A program made the position numbers and the translations under genes. Shown here in pieces: positions 38,364 to 50,708 of a stretch of 64,000 nucleotides of DNA. Positions within the stretch are counted from its first letter, which is position 1, and each line of letters starts with the position of its first letter. The DNA is from Kazachstania africana CBS 2517 (Eukaryota > Ascomycota > Saccharomycetes > Saccharomycetales > Saccharomycetaceae), in NCBI RefSeq assembly GCF_000304475.1, contig NC_018945.1, forward strand, positions 186,001 to 250,000. The letters run 5' to 3'. The notes below the pieces were generated by a model, which saw nothing but the letters and a program-made list of their open reading frames with translations, was not told the origin of the DNA and did no database searches.

Positions 38364-39380
38364 GATTATATCAAGTATATCTCTTTTTTTTCTTCTCTAT
38401 TATCCTTTCACTATTATTTTGTAAAATGTACAATATTTTTTGTTTTGGTCAAGAAAAAACAATTAACAAGAATATAATAATAATTAAATATGTATGATTA
38501 CTTCAAAGAACACAAGATTTCATTACAAATAATTGTTTCCCTCAATATATAGTCCCAATATTGTAATCTATATGAAAACTTTTTCAAAAGAAAAAACATC
38601 ATATACAAATTAGGGTGGAAAGAAGGTTATAAATTGATTTACCAAAAACAAGTTTTCAAATAATTGTCGAAAGATAAACAATTTAAATCGAATTAATCGC
38701 AATCAAATCAATTTTATAATCGTCTATTAAGTTTTCTATTTCGTTAAACGAAAATTAACTTTAACTAATTGAAAGGCTTTGATAGTTTTTGGATCGCTCG
38801 TTAAAGAGTTAAATCATTACAACTGTAATCACATAACTCTTACACTCGTATAGTAGTTTATTTCTCTTTTCTCTACTAATAGGAAAACATTCGTAACGTA
38901 TCTCGGCTCTTATGATTTTTGTCCTCTCTTTAAATACTCTTCTCGTTCAACCTCGTCACCCGGTCCTCTTGGCGAAATTTTTCTCTCTCTGTAAAATTTT
39001 TTTTTAGCGAGGGCTCAAAGAATTTCAATTTTTTTTTCTATGTCACATGATTAGATAATTTTTTGGAAAATGTCTCACGTGCCACCCCGATTGTAATCGG
39101 ACCCGTTCGATTCTTCGCTGGTGCGTTTATGTAATTTAATTTGTCTCTGTTCCTCGCATGTGAAATTATTAGATTCTCTAACGTGGCAAGTAATATTTTT
39201 CAACATATTTTCATCTTCACATGCAAATGTTTGTTCCTGAGGCTCGGTCGTCTCGAGGAACTGTTGAGTTTTTAATATGCATCAATGCGTACGTATATAT
39301 ATATATATAAACAAACAGTCTCGAAAGGCCTGCATCCTGGTGTTCAATTTTCAAACTGACAAAATAGTCAACTACACATA
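38364..39380. promoter_or_regulatory. FAS2 promoter region
   Basis: About 1 kb upstream of FAS2. It holds a perfect UAS-INO box CATGTGAAAT at 39157-39166 and a second, inverted CATGTGAA core at 39216-39223; both are Ino2/Ino4 sites. There is a CACGTG E-box near 39077 and a TCACCCG Reb1-like site near 38956. An alternating (TA)8 tract at 39294-39309 may serve as the TATA element about 75 bases before the ATG. The pattern fits coordinated lipid-gene control. Confidence 0.75.
39157..39166 (+). promoter_or_regulatory. UAS-INO (Ino2/Ino4) site of FAS2
   Basis: CATGTGAAAT matches the inositol/choline-responsive element exactly, about 215 bases upstream of the FAS2 ATG. A second core in the opposite orientation lies about 55 bases downstream. 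Confidence 0.8.
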
Positions 39381-42300
39381 ATGAAACCTGAAGTTGAGCA
39401 AGAATTGGCTCACGTCCTTTTAACAGAACTATTAGCGTACCAATTCGCTTCTCCAGTCAGATGGATTGAAACTCAAGATGTCTTCTTAAAAGATTTCAAC
39501 ACCGAAAGAGTCGTCGAAATTGGTCCTTCCCCAACTTTGGCTGGTATGGCTCAAAGAACTCTGAAAAATAAATACGAATCTTATGACGCTGCTTTATCTT
39601 TACAAAGACAAGTTTTATGTTATGGAAAAGACGCCAAGGAAATTTATTACACCGCAGAACCAGCTCTCCAAGAAGCTAAGACTGAGGAGCCGGCCGCCAC
39701 TACTCACGCTGCTACGACTCCAGCTCCTGTTGCTGCCCCGGTTGCTGCCCCAATTGCAGCCCCGGCTCCTGCAGGTCCAGTCGCTGAGATATCTGATGCT
39801 CCAGTCACTGCATCCTTGTTATTACATGTCCTGGTTGCTCAAAAATTAAAGAAACCATTAGAATCTGTGTCCATGTCTAAGACTATTAAGGATCTTGTCG
39901 GTGGTAAATCTACAGTTCAAAATGAAATTCTTGGTGATTTAGGGAAAGAATTCGGTTCCACTCCAGAAAAGCCTGAAGATACACCATTAGAAGAATTAGC
40001 TGAAACTTTCCAAGACAGTTTTTCAGGATCTCTTGGCAAACAATCTTCATCATTACTATCAAGATTGATTTCTTCAAAAATGCCTGGTGGTTTTACAATG
40101 ACAATTGCTAGGAAATATTTACAAACTAGATGGGGTTTACCTCAAGGTAGACAGGACTCTGTCCTACTAGTTGCGCTAGCTAATGAGCCAGCTGCTCGTT
40201 TAGGATCAGAAAATGACGCAAAAGCATTTTTAGATTCTATGGCCCAGAAGTATGCCTCTATCGCTGGTATCGATTTATCAGCTGCTTCAGCCGGTGCTGG
40301 CGGTGCCGGTGCGAGTGCATCTGCTGGCGCCGCCATGATCGACGCTGCATCTTTAGATGAGCTAACTAAAGATCACAAGGTCTTAGCACGTCAACAACTA
40401 CAAGTCCTGGCTCGCTATTTGAAAATGGACTTGAACAGCGGCGAAAGAAAATTATTAAAGGAAAAAGATGCTGTATCTGAATTACAATCACAATTAGATT
40501 TCTTAACTCAAGAGTTAGGTGAATTTTACGTCAGTGGTTTGGCTACTTACTTTTCCAGGAAGAAAGCTAGAGTTTTCGATTCTTCATGGAATTGGGCAAA
40601 ACAATCTTTACTTTCTTTATATTTCGAAATTATTCACGGTGTCCTTAAGAATGTTGATAGGGAAGTTGTCAGTGAGGCTATCAATATTATGAATAGATCA
40701 AATGCTGCTTTAATTAAATTTATGGAATACCATGTCTCTCATACCGACACTTCCAAGGGTGAAAATTATGAGTTGGCCAAATCTCTAGGAAAACAACTGA
40801 TTGAAAATTGTATAGAAGTCCTTGATGTTGACCCAGTCTACAGAGACATTTCTAAGCCAACAGGTCCGAAGACTACCATCGACAAAAATGGTAACATTAA
40901 ATACGTTGAAGAACCAAGAGAAAAAGTTAGAAAATTATCTCAATACGTTCAAGAAATGGCTCTTGGTGGTCCATTAACCAAAGAAGCTCAATCAACTATA
41001 GAAGAAGATTTAGCACGTGTTTACAAAGCTATTCACGCTCAGGCTGACACAGATGACGTTTCCGATTCTACTAAATTAGAGTTTGAGAGCTTGTACAGCA
41101 AATTAGTTAAGTTTTTAGCTGAATCCAAAGAAATTGATGCCACTCAGTCTACCAAATCAGCCGGTGAAATCGATGATGCACTAGATAAGGATTCCACAAA
41201 GGAGGTTGCAGCATTACCAAAGAAATCAACCATTACACAAACTGTTTCCTCTACTATTCCAAGGGAAACTGTTCCATTCTTACACTTGAAAAAGAAGTTA
41301 CCAGATGGTTCGTGGAAATACGACCGTCCATTATCCAAGTTATTCTTAGATGGTTTAGAAAAAGCTGCCATCAATGGTATTACTTTCAAAGATAAGTACG
41401 TTTTGATCAGTGGTGCCGGTAAAGGTTCTATTGGTGGTGAAATTTTACAAGGTCTATTACAAGGTGGTGCCAAAACTATTGTTACTACCAATACTTTCAA
41501 TAAACCTGTTATGGATTACTTCCAAGCTTTATATGCTAAGTATGGTGCAAAGGGTTCCACTTTGATTGTTGTTCCATTCAATCAAGGTTCAAAAACAGAT
41601 GTGGAAGCATTAGTTGATTACATCTATGATGATGAAAAGAATGGTGGTCTAGGTTGGGACCTAGACGCCATTATTCCATTTGCTGCTATTCCAGAGAATG
41701 GTATTGAATTGGAACATATTGACTCTAGATCTGAATTTGCCCATAGAATCATGTTAACAAACATTTATAGAATTATGGGTTGCGTTAAGAAACACAAGTC
41801 TGCAAGAGGTATCGAAACTAGGCCGGCTCAAGTTATTTTGCCAATGTCTCCAAACCATGGTACTTTCGGTGCTGATGGTTTATATTCTGAATCTAAACTA
41901 TCATTAGAAACATTATTCAACAGATGGTATTCAGAGTCATGGGCTAACCAATTAACCGTTTGTGGTGCAATTATTGGTTGGACCAGAGGTACCGGTTTAA
42001 TGAGTGCTAACAACATTATCGCTGAGGGCATTGAGAAAATGGGTGTTCGTACCTTCTCTCAAAAGGAAATGGCCTTCAATTTGTTAGGTCTATTATCTCC
42101 AGAAGTTTCAATCTTATGCCAAAAGGCTCCGGTTATGGCTGATTTGAACGGTGGTCTACAATACGTTAAAGATTTGAAAGAATTTACACGTAAGCTACGT
42201 AGTGATTTGACTGAAACTGCAGAAATTAGGAAGGCTGTTTCTATTGAAACCGCATTAGAACACAAGATTGTTAATGGTGCTAATGCTGATGCCGCCTATA

Positions 42301-45047
42301 CAAAGGTTGAAGCTCAACCAAGAGCTAACATTCAATTAGGTTTCCCAACTTTGAAGCCATATAAAGAAATTAAACAAATTGCTGCTCCTGAATTAGAAGG
42401 TATGTTAGACCTGGAAAAGGTAATCGTTGTTACCGGTTTCTCTGAAGTTGGTCCTTGGGGTTCATCCAGAACCAGATGGGAAATGGAAGCCTATGGCGAA
42501 TTTTCATTGGAAGGTTGTGTCGAAATGGCATGGATGATGGGCTTAATTAAGTATCATAATGGTAACTTAAAGGGGCGTCCTTATACTGGCTGGGTTGATA
42601 GTAAGACTAATGAACCTGTAGAAGATAAGGATGTCAAGAAGAAGTACGAATCTTACATTTTAGATCATTCCGGTATCAGATTAATCGAGCCAGAATTATT
42701 CAATGGTTATAACCCAGAAAGAAAGCAAATGATCCAGGAAGTTATTGTCGAAGAAGACATGGAACCATTTGAAGCCTCCAAGGAGACAGCTGAACAGTTC
42801 AAGCATGAACATGGTGACAAGGTTGATATATTTGAAATCCCAGATACTGGTGAATATTCTGTTAAGTTATTAAAGGGAGCTACTTTATACATTCCAAAGG
42901 CTCTAAAATTCAATCGTTTAGTTGCTGGCCAAGTTCCAACGGGTTGGGATGCCAAGACATATGGTATTTCAGATGATATTGTTTCCCAAGTTGATCCTAT
43001 TACTCTATTCGTTTTAGTTTCCGTCGTTGAAGCATTCATTTCTGCTGGTATTACTGATCCATACGAGATGTACAAGTATGTCCACGTCTCAGAAGTTGGT
43101 AACTGTTCTGGTTCTGGTATGGGTGGTGTTTCTGCTCTTCGTGGTATGTTTAAAGACCGTTACAAGGATGAACCTGTTCAAAATGATATCTTACAAGAAT
43201 CCTTCATCAACACAATGTCTGCTTGGGTAAATATGTTATTGATTTCTTCTTCTGGTCCAATCAAGACACCAGTTGGTGCTTGTGCTACTGCTGTTGAATC
43301 TGTTGACAATGGTGTAGAAACTATTTTATCGGGTAAAGCCAAGATCTGTATTGTTGGTGGTTACGATGATTTCCAAGAAGAAGGTTCTTACGAATTCGGT
43401 AACATGAAGGCCACTTCAAACACATTAGAAGAATTCGAACACGGTCGTACCCCTGCCGAAATGTCCAGACCTGCCACTACCACACGTTCTGGTTTCATGG
43501 AATCCCAAGGTTCTGGTATTCAAGTTATCATGACGGCCGACTTGGCATTAAAGATGGGTGTTCCAATTTATGGTATTGTTGCTATGACAGCTACAGCTAC
43601 TGATAAGATCGGTAGATCTGTTCCTGCTCCAGGTAAGGGTATCTTAACTACCGCTAGAGAACATCATGGTAGCTTCAAGTTCCCAACCCCAATGCTAGAC
43701 ATTAAATACAGAAAGCGTCAATTAATTGCTCGTGAAGAACAAATTAAGCACTGGGTTGAAAACGAGTTGGAATTACTAAAATATGAAGTTGATGGTGTTT
43801 CCGCTGAAGACAGAGAAGAATTTTTCATTGAACGTACCAAACAAATCAAGCTGGAAGCTGAAAGACAATTGAAGACAGCTCAAGCTCAATGGGGTAATGA
43901 ATTTTTCAAAAACGACGCACGTATTGCACCATTAAGAGGTGCCTTGGCTACTTATGGTTTGACCATTGATGATTTAGGTGTTGCCTCTTTCCATGGTACA
44001 TCCACAAAAGCCAATGACAAGAACGAATCAGCAACTATCAACGAAATGATGAGACATCTTGGTAGATCTGAAGGTAACCCAGTTATTGGTGTTTTCCAAA
44101 AGTTCTTAACTGGTCATCCAAAAGGTGCTGCAGGTGCATGGATGTTGAATGGTGCATTGCAAATCTTAAACAGTGGTGTTGTTCCCGGTAATCGTAATGC
44201 TGACAATGTTGATAAATTATTAGAACAATTTGAATATGTTTTATACCCATCTAAATCAATCAGAACTGATGGTGTTAAGGCAGTTTCTATAACATCGTTT
44301 GGTTTCGGTCAAAAAGGTGGACAGGCTATTGTCATTCATCCAGACTATTTGTACGCTGCAGTTAATGAAAGTAGATACAATGAATATGTTAAGAAAGCCA
44401 ATGAAAGAGAAAAATTTGCATATCAATACTTCCATAACGGTATGATTCATAACAAATTATTTGTCAGTAAGGAACATGCTCCATACACCGATGAATTAGA
44501 AGAAAGTGTTTACCTGGATCCATTAGCTCGTGTAACACCAAATGTAAAGGAAAGTAACAATTTAGTTTTTACTTCCAAGAGTATTCAAAATGCCGATACT
44601 TTAACAAAGGATTTACAAAACAAGCAAACTGCTTCCTTAGTCAATGAACTAACCAAAGAAGCGCTCTCTAACAATGCTAACAGTGGTGTTGGTGTCGATG
44701 TTGAATTAATTCAAAGCATCAACATAGAAAATGACACTTTTATTAGCCGTAATTTTACTGAAAATGAGATTGCATATTGCAGAGATCAACCTTCCGTTCA
44801 AAGTTCCTTTGCAGGAACCTGGTCTGCTAAAGAAGCTGTATTCAAGTCATTGGGTGTGAAGTCGCAAGGCTCTGGTGCAGCGTTAAAGGAGATTGAAATT
44901 ACCCGCAGTAACGGAAGTGCACCGGAAGTTTCTCTTCATGGTCATGCCAAGAAATTAGCTCAAGAAGCTGGAATTACTGACGTCAAAGTTTCCATATCAC
45001 ACGATGACTTCCAATCTGTTGCAGTCGCCATCTCTACGAAGAAATGA
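39381..45047 (+). CDS. FAS2: Fatty acid synthase subunit alpha
   Basis: A 1888-residue protein, nearly the exact length of yeast Fas2. Order: N-terminal part of the MPT domain; an Ala/Pro-rich linker (about 100-135); the acyl carrier protein with the phosphopantetheine serine at S177 in G-G-K-S; a ketoreductase (about 660-930) with G-A-G-K-G-S-I-G; a ketosynthase with the active cysteine C1301 in G-A-C-A-T; and a phosphopantetheinyl transferase at the C-terminus with D1773 in G-V-D-V-E-L. With the beta subunit Fas1 it forms the 2.6 MDa barrel that makes palmitoyl- and stearoyl-CoA in the cytosol. All catalytic motifs are intact. Codon choice is strongly biased (GGT, GCT, AGA, TTG), as for a highly expressed gene. 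USV1 follows, as in S. cerevisiae. Confidence 0.98.
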   Translation: MKPEVEQELAHVLLTELLAYQFASPVRWIETQDVFLKDFNTERVVEIGPSPTLAGMAQRTLKNKYESYDAALSLQRQVLCYGKDAKEIYYTAEPALQEAKTEEPAATTHAATTPAPVAAPVAAPIAAPAPAGPVAEISDAPVTASLLLHVLVAQKLKKPLESVSMSKTIKDLVGGKSTVQNEILGDLGKEFGSTPEKPEDTPLEELAETFQDSFSGSLGKQSSSLLSRLISSKMPGGFTMTIARKYLQTRWGLPQGRQDSVLLVALANEPAARLGSENDAKAFLDSMAQKYASIAGIDLSAASAGAGGAGASASAGAAMIDAASLDELTKDHKVLARQQLQVLARYLKMDLNSGERKLLKEKDAVSELQSQLDFLTQELGEFYVSGLATYFSRKKARVFDSSWNWAKQSLLSLYFEIIHGVLKNVDREVVSEAINIMNRSNAALIKFMEYHVSHTDTSKGENYELAKSLGKQLIENCIEVLDVDPVYRDISKPTGPKTTIDKNGNIKYVEEPREKVRKLSQYVQEMALGGPLTKEAQSTIEEDLARVYKAIHAQADTDDVSDSTKLEFESLYSKLVKFLAESKEIDATQSTKSAGEIDDALDKDSTKEVAALPKKSTITQTVSSTIPRETVPFLHLKKKLPDGSWKYDRPLSKLFLDGLEKAAINGITFKDKYVLISGAGKGSIGGEILQGLLQGGAKTIVTTNTFNKPVMDYFQALYAKYGAKGSTLIVVPFNQGSKTDVEALVDYIYDDEKNGGLGWDLDAIIPFAAIPENGIELEHIDSRSEFAHRIMLTNIYRIMGCVKKHKSARGIETRPAQVILPMSPNHGTFGADGLYSESKLSLETLFNRWYSESWANQLTVCGAIIGWTRGTGLMSANNIIAEGIEKMGVRTFSQKEMAFNLLGLLSPEVSILCQKAPVMADLNGGLQYVKDLKEFTRKLRSDLTETAEIRKAVSIETALEHKIVNGANADAAYTKVEAQPRANIQLGFPTLKPYKEIKQIAAPELEGMLDLEKVIVVTGFSEVGPWGSSRTRWEMEAYGEFSLEGCVEMAWMMGLIKYHNGNLKGRPYTGWVDSKTNEPVEDKDVKKKYESYILDHSGIRLIEPELFNGYNPERKQMIQEVIVEEDMEPFEASKETAEQFKHEHGDKVDIFEIPDTGEYSVKLLKGATLYIPKALKFNRLVAGQVPTGWDAKTYGISDDIVSQVDPITLFVLVSVVEAFISAGITDPYEMYKYVHVSEVGNCSGSGMGGVSALRGMFKDRYKDEPVQNDILQESFINTMSAWVNMLLISSSGPIKTPVGACATAVESVDNGVETILSGKAKICIVGGYDDFQEEGSYEFGNMKATSNTLEEFEHGRTPAEMSRPATTTRSGFMESQGSGIQVIMTADLALKMGVPIYGIVAMTATATDKIGRSVPAPGKGILTTAREHHGSFKFPTPMLDIKYRKRQLIAREEQIKHWVENELELLKYEVDGVSAEDREEFFIERTKQIKLEAERQLKTAQAQWGNEFFKNDARIAPLRGALATYGLTIDDLGVASFHGTSTKANDKNESATINEMMRHLGRSEGNPVIGVFQKFLTGHPKGAAGAWMLNGALQILNSGVVPGNRNADNVDKLLEQFEYVLYPSKSIRTDGVKAVSITSFGFGQKGGQAIVIHPDYLYAAVNESRYNEYVKKANEREKFAYQYFHNGMIHNKLFVSKEHAPYTDELEESVYLDPLARVTPNVKESNNLVFTSKSIQNADTLTKDLQNKQTASLVNELTKEALSNNANSGVGVDVELIQSINIENDTFISRNFTENEIAYCRDQPSVQSSFAGTWSAKEAVFKSLGVKSQGSGAALKEIEITRSNGSAPEVSLHGHAKKLAQEAGITDVKVSISHDDFQSVAVAISTKK

Positions 45048-46342
45048 ACCTTAAATTGAATAGTTCACCATATATTTGTATAATATTCCTTTTAGTGACG
45101 CAATAATATTTTAAAGATGAGTAATATCTAAATATAAGCAGTAAATTACCTTCTCGTTTTTTCTTTTTTAATGCCACTCACTAGTAGTAGATTTTACCGC
45201 TATTGGTTATAGGGCAGGGCGGTAAAGTATTCAGAAGAATGGATTGACAACATTGGATATAAGAGACATACGCACCCCTGAGTTTTTAAGCGTTTATCAG
45301 TTCTCCTCTTCCATTGGAGAATATTGCGTACAAAAATGCTTCTAAAGAATGCTTGATTCATCTTATCAACTTCTTATCGTATAACAAATTAAAGTTTCCA
45401 TATCACTTCATTCGGGTCGATCGAGTCAAACCGCAATAATCTTCCGCCCGGGGTAGCAAATTCGTTAGAAGCACGGAGACAGGCACACGCACGTACACGC
45501 GTACAACCCGTTCCGATATTATTATCCCCACAATAGAGCTAGTTCCCCCTCTCCCTCCTTCTCTTCTGACCTGCTTTTGCACAAACGGGCTCCCTTTCTA
45601 CCCCTGCCCAGTGGAGAAATATATGGAAAGACCCTCTTTATAATCTATAAGCCACAACAGTCACCAGTCCAGCTCCCCTGGGGCGCAACTCCGTCTTGTG
45701 ACGCGGGAAGAAAACCTTGACTGTCTTGTTTGACACCGAGGAGTCTGGCACACTCCGTTTATCGCTTGAAAACCTGCACAGAGGGAAATATAGACATGTT
45801 CTATAAAGGCAATTGGGATAAACACGTCACCACATAAGATGACTAAATAATACCACTAGGAGTGATAAGCGAATACAAACTTTAATTAAAGCTAAATTAA
45901 TAATAATTTGACAAGCGGGAACCAGGAAAACATTTCTGTGATCCTCAATTTCACTGATGGTTACTGAATGTGTTTTTAAGGATGGCGAGAGGAAAAGTAT
46001 CGATCTTGTTTGTAGATTGTACGACTGATACAGTTAATTGTCCTCATAATGTGTCAGTACTTTTGGAGTTAGTGGTCTATGTGCGGTTTTTTTCCCTCTC
46101 TGTGTTACTCATCGGTAAGGGGAAAATCATCTTACACTTTGCCTTATTCTCTTGTATTACAACCGTCCCTTGCTTACTGTTTTCTGGTGCTGTGACTATC
46201 TTCCTAATCCAAGATATAAATATATTCAATTCTCAATGAATTTTATTTTAAAAACTACAATGAAAAAGATTCTTAATAAACATACATCAATACTCTTTGT
46301 TCAGTTAATTTTTATTTTCACTAGCTTAGTAATTCTCACTTG
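45048..46342. promoter_or_regulatory. Long upstream region of USV1 with clustered stress elements
   Basis: About 1.3 kb. Four STRE cores (CCCCT) lie at 45275-45279, 45546-45550, 45601-45605 and 45675-45679, in a locally GC-rich stretch (about 45410-45760). STREs bind Msn2/Msn4, which fits a stress- and carbon-responsive zinc-finger gene downstream. A T-rich segment at 45980-46240 contains an open frame of 85 codons with hydrophobic residues, which I judge to be chance. Confidence 0.55.
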
Positions 46343-47278
46343 ATGTCATCTACGTCTTCAGGTGGTAAAAAGTCTAAAAGGACTAGAAAATCATTCACAT
46401 GTCATGGTTATGGTGACTGTCACATGACATTCGCAAGGGCTGAACATTTGGCAAGACACGTTAGGAGACATACAGGTGAAAAACCATTCGAATGTAACGT
46501 TTGTTTTAAACATTTTAGCAGGGTGGATAATTTAAAACAACATAAGGAAACTGTTCACGCAAATGTCTTTATTGATGAAATGTCTAATAATACCCCCATT
46601 AATATAAAGAATAAGAGAGGGAAGAAAAATGCTTTATATCAAGATACCATTTATCTATCGAGGAAAAATCAAGTTTCACCACATATTACACAAAGATTGC
46701 AATTACCACCCATTGAACAACATCTACAATCATCGTTTGCCCCATTGAAAACATTGCATGATCGTGCACACCATTTTCCAGCCGTTCCCACTAGAGAGAA
46801 TAATCAAAGAAATGATGGTCCAGTGCAAACTCCGCCCATGTTACTACTGCCAAATAGAACTCACGATCAATATCCCACTTTGGATAATATTCCCAGAAGC
46901 CAAATGACCCCCCTCATAACATTACCTCCATTGAGAGAAAAGCAAGAAATGGGAACTATGCACGGTCGTGCAAGGAATGCTCAGAATTACCCAACTCATA
47001 ATAGCTACCACGATCGACAATATTTCTTACTTCCTATAAATAGTGTTCCTCCAACACAAACGCAATATTCTCCATTCAACAATCCAGATGCAACTAATAA
47101 TAGTGGGAATTACACAACAGTTCCAATTTCTCCAAGGGCATCGTATGGTACTAAAAATGACCTCGATTCTTCAACTCCATACGTCAATATTGCTATTAAA
47201 TCGGAAGATGCACAAGTCGATTTAGACAAACAAAAAGAAAATAAAAAGCGCAACAGCATCGGTAATCTAACCACATAA
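46343..47278 (+). CDS. USV1: C2H2 zinc-finger transcription factor, USV1/RGM1 family
   Basis: A 311-residue protein (Usv1 is 391). The start is the ATG at 46343. Two C2H2 fingers are at about residues 18-75: the first binds zinc with C-H-G-Y-G-D-C-H and H-x3-H, the second with C-N-V-C and H-x4-H, joined by the H-T-G-E-K-P-F linker. The first finger has the unusual C-x5-C spacing seen in Usv1 and Rgm1. The rest is low-complexity (Asn, Pro, Gln, Ser) and probably disordered. Usv1 regulates genes of non-fermentative growth and stress. Position between FAS2 and CET1 equals YPL230W; the shorter length lies in the disordered tail. Confidence 0.85.
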   Translation: MSSTSSGGKKSKRTRKSFTCHGYGDCHMTFARAEHLARHVRRHTGEKPFECNVCFKHFSRVDNLKQHKETVHANVFIDEMSNNTPINIKNKRGKKNALYQDTIYLSRKNQVSPHITQRLQLPPIEQHLQSSFAPLKTLHDRAHHFPAVPTRENNQRNDGPVQTPPMLLLPNRTHDQYPTLDNIPRSQMTPLITLPPLREKQEMGTMHGRARNAQNYPTHNSYHDRQYFLLPINSVPPTQTQYSPFNNPDATNNSGNYTTVPISPRASYGTKNDLDSSTPYVNIAIKSEDAQVDLDKQKENKKRNSIGNLTT

Positions 47279-47699
47279 TTAATATTCATTCTTAGTATAA
47301 ATATATATATTCAATATCCAAGTAAACTTTGCATCACACTCTTTTACTGAATCCATTTCTGTTTCCGACACTACATGCCAATTGTGCTCAAAACCAAATC
47401 CAACAAACAAATCAATCAATCTAAATATTGATCCTACAATCCAATAAAATGGTTAGTGCACTAGCTGACTCTAGCCCTGACCACAACTGTCTATAGTGAG
47501 TATTGATTGTCAACCTCTTTGAAATGTGTCGCTTCGTCACGTGACACTTGTCGTTTCAGATGATGACGTTGTGAATGATGTGACAAGCAATTAAAGGCAA
47601 AGGTTATAAAATCTGAAAAAAAGAAGAACCGAGAATATGATGAATGGTTGAAGTTTAAACAGTTCATATGGTTGGCCAAACTGTAAATAACACCCAATT
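47279..47699. promoter_or_regulatory. Intergenic region USV1-CET1
   Basis: About 420 bases. A GTCACGTGAC palindrome at 47536-47545 is a Cbf1-type E-box about 160 bases before the CET1 start. No other gene is apparent; YPL229W, which lies here in S. cerevisiae, is not recognised. Confidence 0.55.
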
Positions 47700-49258
47700 A
47701 TGTCGAAACGTGCTTTATCTCTAGACGATCTGGTCAATCATGATGAAAATGATAAACAAAAATTACAAAAATAAATGCTGAAGTGGAAAATGAAGAAGAT
47801 GTTAGAAAATTCAATGATAATATTTCAGCGACAGAAGATAACCAAGATGACAAGCAGTCTGAAGTGAGCGCAGCTGTGGCTCCTTCTTCTTCCTCTGTGA
47901 ATACTGGAAGTGACGTTGTTCACGATAGCAGCGTCAATATGAACGATTTTGACGATGAAACAGATACCGATGACGAATTTGGTGAAGTTAACTTTGATGA
48001 TGGAATGACATTCGATTACGACAAACAAGATAAGGATCTTCCTCAAAAGAAGCAGGCAGAACAGAACACAAAACCTTCTGTAACTAACAAAATTGCAAAA
48101 CCAAAATTGGAAGCTGAACCTTCAATGAAAATAAAACCAGATAGTGAGAAAGAAGTTGAAGAACCTCCGAAAATTTCAGAGGGGACTACAGAATCAGCTT
48201 CTGATAATATACAAAAGAAAACATCCGTTGATAATATATTTGAAGAAAAATCATCATTGCAGTCAAAAAGAAATAACGTTAAGAAAGATCTCCAAGTTTT
48301 AAATGAAATCTCATCCAATTCCAAACCAAATAAATATAGTAATGTGCCAATGTGGGCACGAAAGTGGAAACCAACAATAAATGCGCTACAAAATATAGAT
48401 ACAAAGGATTTCAAGGTCGATCCTTCTATTCTGAATATTATTCCAGACGATGATTTAACGAAATCAGTGCAAGATTGGGTTTACGCAACTGTCTACTCCA
48501 TCCCAGCAGACTTAAGGCAGTTCATTGAAATGGAAATGAAGTTTGGACTTATTATAGATGCTAAAGGACCCGACCGTATCACTCCACCAATTTCATCACA
48601 AGCTATTTACACCGAGTTAGATGCTCATTTAACTCCAAATGTAGATGAAACCCTTTTCAAAGAGCTAAATAAATATATTCGCGGCCTTAGTGAATTGAAC
48701 GAAAATTCTGGTAAATTCAGTGTAATAGAGTCATTATCTAAGGATTCTGTGTATAGAGTGGGGCTCACGACCCAAAGACCTAAGTTTTTAAGAATGAGTA
48801 CAGATATCAAGACTGGACGTGTAGGGCAATTTATTGAAAAGAGACATATAGCTCAATTGTTACTCTTTTCACCAAAGGACAGTTATGACGCCAAAATTTC
48901 CATCAACTTAGAATTGCCCGTACCTGAGAATGATCCACCTGAAAAATATCAATCACAAACTCCTATTAGTGAAAGAACTAAAGATCGTGTGAGTTATATC
49001 CATAATGACTCTTGTACTAGAATCGATGTTACAAAAGTTCAAAATCATAATCAAGGTGTCAAAGGGAGACATACAGAGGTTACACATGAAATTGAAATAG
49101 AAATAAACACCCCAGCCCTTCTCAAATCATTCGATCATATTACTTCTGATAGTAAAGAGTATGCATCAGTCATAAGAACATTCTTGAATAATGGAACGTT
49201 AATCCGTAGAAAACTAACGTCATTATCATATGATATTTTTGAAGGTCAGAAGAAATAA
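47700..49258 (+). CDS. CET1: mRNA 5'-triphosphatase Cet1, with a frame break near codon 24
   Basis: Cet1 (549 residues in S. cerevisiae) removes the gamma phosphate from nascent mRNA, the first step of capping, with Ceg1. The ATG at 47700 opens [17 protein letters not shown], a conserved Cet1 N-terminus, but the frame ends at a TAA at 47772 directly after L-Q-K. The rest continues in another frame up to 49258 (I-N-A-E-V-E-N onward). One more A in the five-A run at about 47767-47771 would join them into 519 residues. The tunnel-type phosphatase domain is intact: E-M-E-M-K-F-G and E-I-E-I-E-I-N-T carry the metal-binding glutamates, and the Ceg1-binding W-A-R-K-W-K-P motif is present. The gene is essential, so a sequencing error or a real frameshift mechanism should be considered. 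Confidence 0.9.
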
Positions 49259-49424
49259 AGAAAGGGTATATGAGATCAGCCATCATATAAGTTAAATAAA
49301 TTAAAATAATAGATGTAATATTAGGTAAGCCATATAAATACAGGTGGTTCTTTTTTTTTAGCGGGAATCAAACAGTAAAAGTCTATAAATTAATGCTATT
49401 GCGAGTTTCCACAATTCAATACAA

Positions 49425-50435
49425 TTAACATTTTCTATATGGTTTATAAATGCCAAGGATGTATGCCATTCTAATGATTACCAAATCTTTAGCCATTTTA
49501 AGACTATCAATCGCCAAATCCATTTTTGAACCGCCAACTTCATGCCAGGAGATTGGAATTTCTCTGTATTTGATGTTCTTTTTAAGGCCCAACAGTAGAA
49601 TTTCAACATCGAAAATCCAGCCCTCTGTGTGTAAATAGGGGAAAATGTCGTTAATAGCATCTCTATTGAATAATTTGAAGCCACATTGAGTATCCTTTAT
49701 TGATCTAATTCCAAATATAAAGACTAATGCATGAAATCCATACATCAAACAATTTCTAACAAATGATCTCTTGATAACAGCCTCCGTATTAACCATATGT
49801 GCTCTTGAACCAAGAGCCATTGCTGGAAATTTCTTACCTTCATCATCCACTTCCATATTTTCTATATTTTCGATCAATTTTTTGACATCACTGAACTTAC
49901 TAGCACCATCTGCGTCAGCAAATAGACCGTACTTACCACGAATATGCAAAAGACCTTGTTTGACAGCTCCACCCTTCCCTCTATTGTGGACAAATTTGAT
50001 AACACGAAGTTGTCCAGATTTCAAATTGAAATGGTCACGGGAAAGTTTCAAGACAAAGTCACTCGTTCCATCACTTGATCCGTCATCTACAACAACAATT
50101 TCCCATTTACTTGGCATCTCAGCCTCCAAAAAATTAATGGCATCTTTGAGCATTGACAATATCCTACTAGTTTCATTATAACTTGGCACCACAACAGATA
50201 GTATAATATCATCTTCTGACCTACTTGGTAGCTTCTTTCTAATGAATTGCCTCTTGTTATCGTCGATTGTAGTGAATTCAAGTTCCTCAGGACATGGTTG
50301 TCGAGGACTATGTGATAGTAAATATACTATTAAATATACTGATGTAGCGACGGCTACCACAAAGGAACTCAGAAGCACTTTCACATTTGTGTTTGACAGA
50401 TTTGAGTAAACAGATACTAACTGTTCACTGAACAT
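49425..50435 (-). CDS. ALG5: Dolichyl-phosphate beta-glucosyltransferase
   Basis: A 336-residue protein (Alg5 is 334). One N-terminal membrane anchor (about 18-40, with V-V-A-V-A-T-S-V-Y-L-I-V-Y-L) precedes a GT2 glycosyltransferase domain. The domain starts S-V-V-V-P-S-Y-N-E, contains V-V-D-D-G-S-S-D-G-T, and has the metal-binding A-D-A-D motif, followed by Q-C-G-F-K-L-F and W-x-F-D-V-E. Alg5 makes dolichyl-phosphate-glucose at the ER, the donor for the last three glucoses of the N-glycan precursor. NEW1 and RBG2, which follow ALG5 in S. cerevisiae, are missing here. Confidence 0.96.
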   Translation of the reverse strand: MFSEQLVSVYSNLSNTNVKVLLSSFVVAVATSVYLIVYLLSHSPRQPCPEELEFTTIDDNKRQFIRKKLPSRSEDDIILSVVVPSYNETSRILSMLKDAINFLEAEMPSKWEIVVVDDGSSDGTSDFVLKLSRDHFNLKSGQLRVIKFVHNRGKGGAVKQGLLHIRGKYGLFADADGASKFSDVKKLIENIENMEVDDEGKKFPAMALGSRAHMVNTEAVIKRSFVRNCLMYGFHALVFIFGIRSIKDTQCGFKLFNRDAINDIFPYLHTEGWIFDVEILLLGLKKNIKYREIPISWHEVGGSKMDLAIDSLKMAKDLVIIRMAYILGIYKPYRKC

Positions 50436-50708
50436 ATTTAATATGAGTCTATTACTTGTATAGTCAGGATATACTGCTCTGAATAAATTTATTTAGAAAA
50501 AAGAACAGCTCAATGGATATTATTGAAATGGCTTTGTTACATATTTTCGAAAGTCGCGTCGAAACAAAGCTTGATGAGTTTCCTGAAAAAAAGACAGCTA
50601 TGTAGCCTCAATTAAAAATTAGAGACGGTAGGCGAATTTAAAGAAATATTTATTTAATTTTATGCTTAAATATAGACAGATAGTAGATGATTGGGAGTTG
50701 CGGTCAAA

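Noticed and set aside
45982..46239. Hydrophobic 85-codon open frame upstream of USV1
   Set aside because: The T-rich strand favours hydrophobic residues by composition alone, and no family or codon bias is visible. Treated as chance within a promoter or leader.
47536..47545. GTCACGTGAC as centromere element CDEI (also ATCACGTGAT at 34110)
   Set aside because: Neither site is followed by an 80-90 base extremely AT-rich CDEII and a TTCCGAA-type CDEIII. They are better read as Cbf1/E-box promoter sites.
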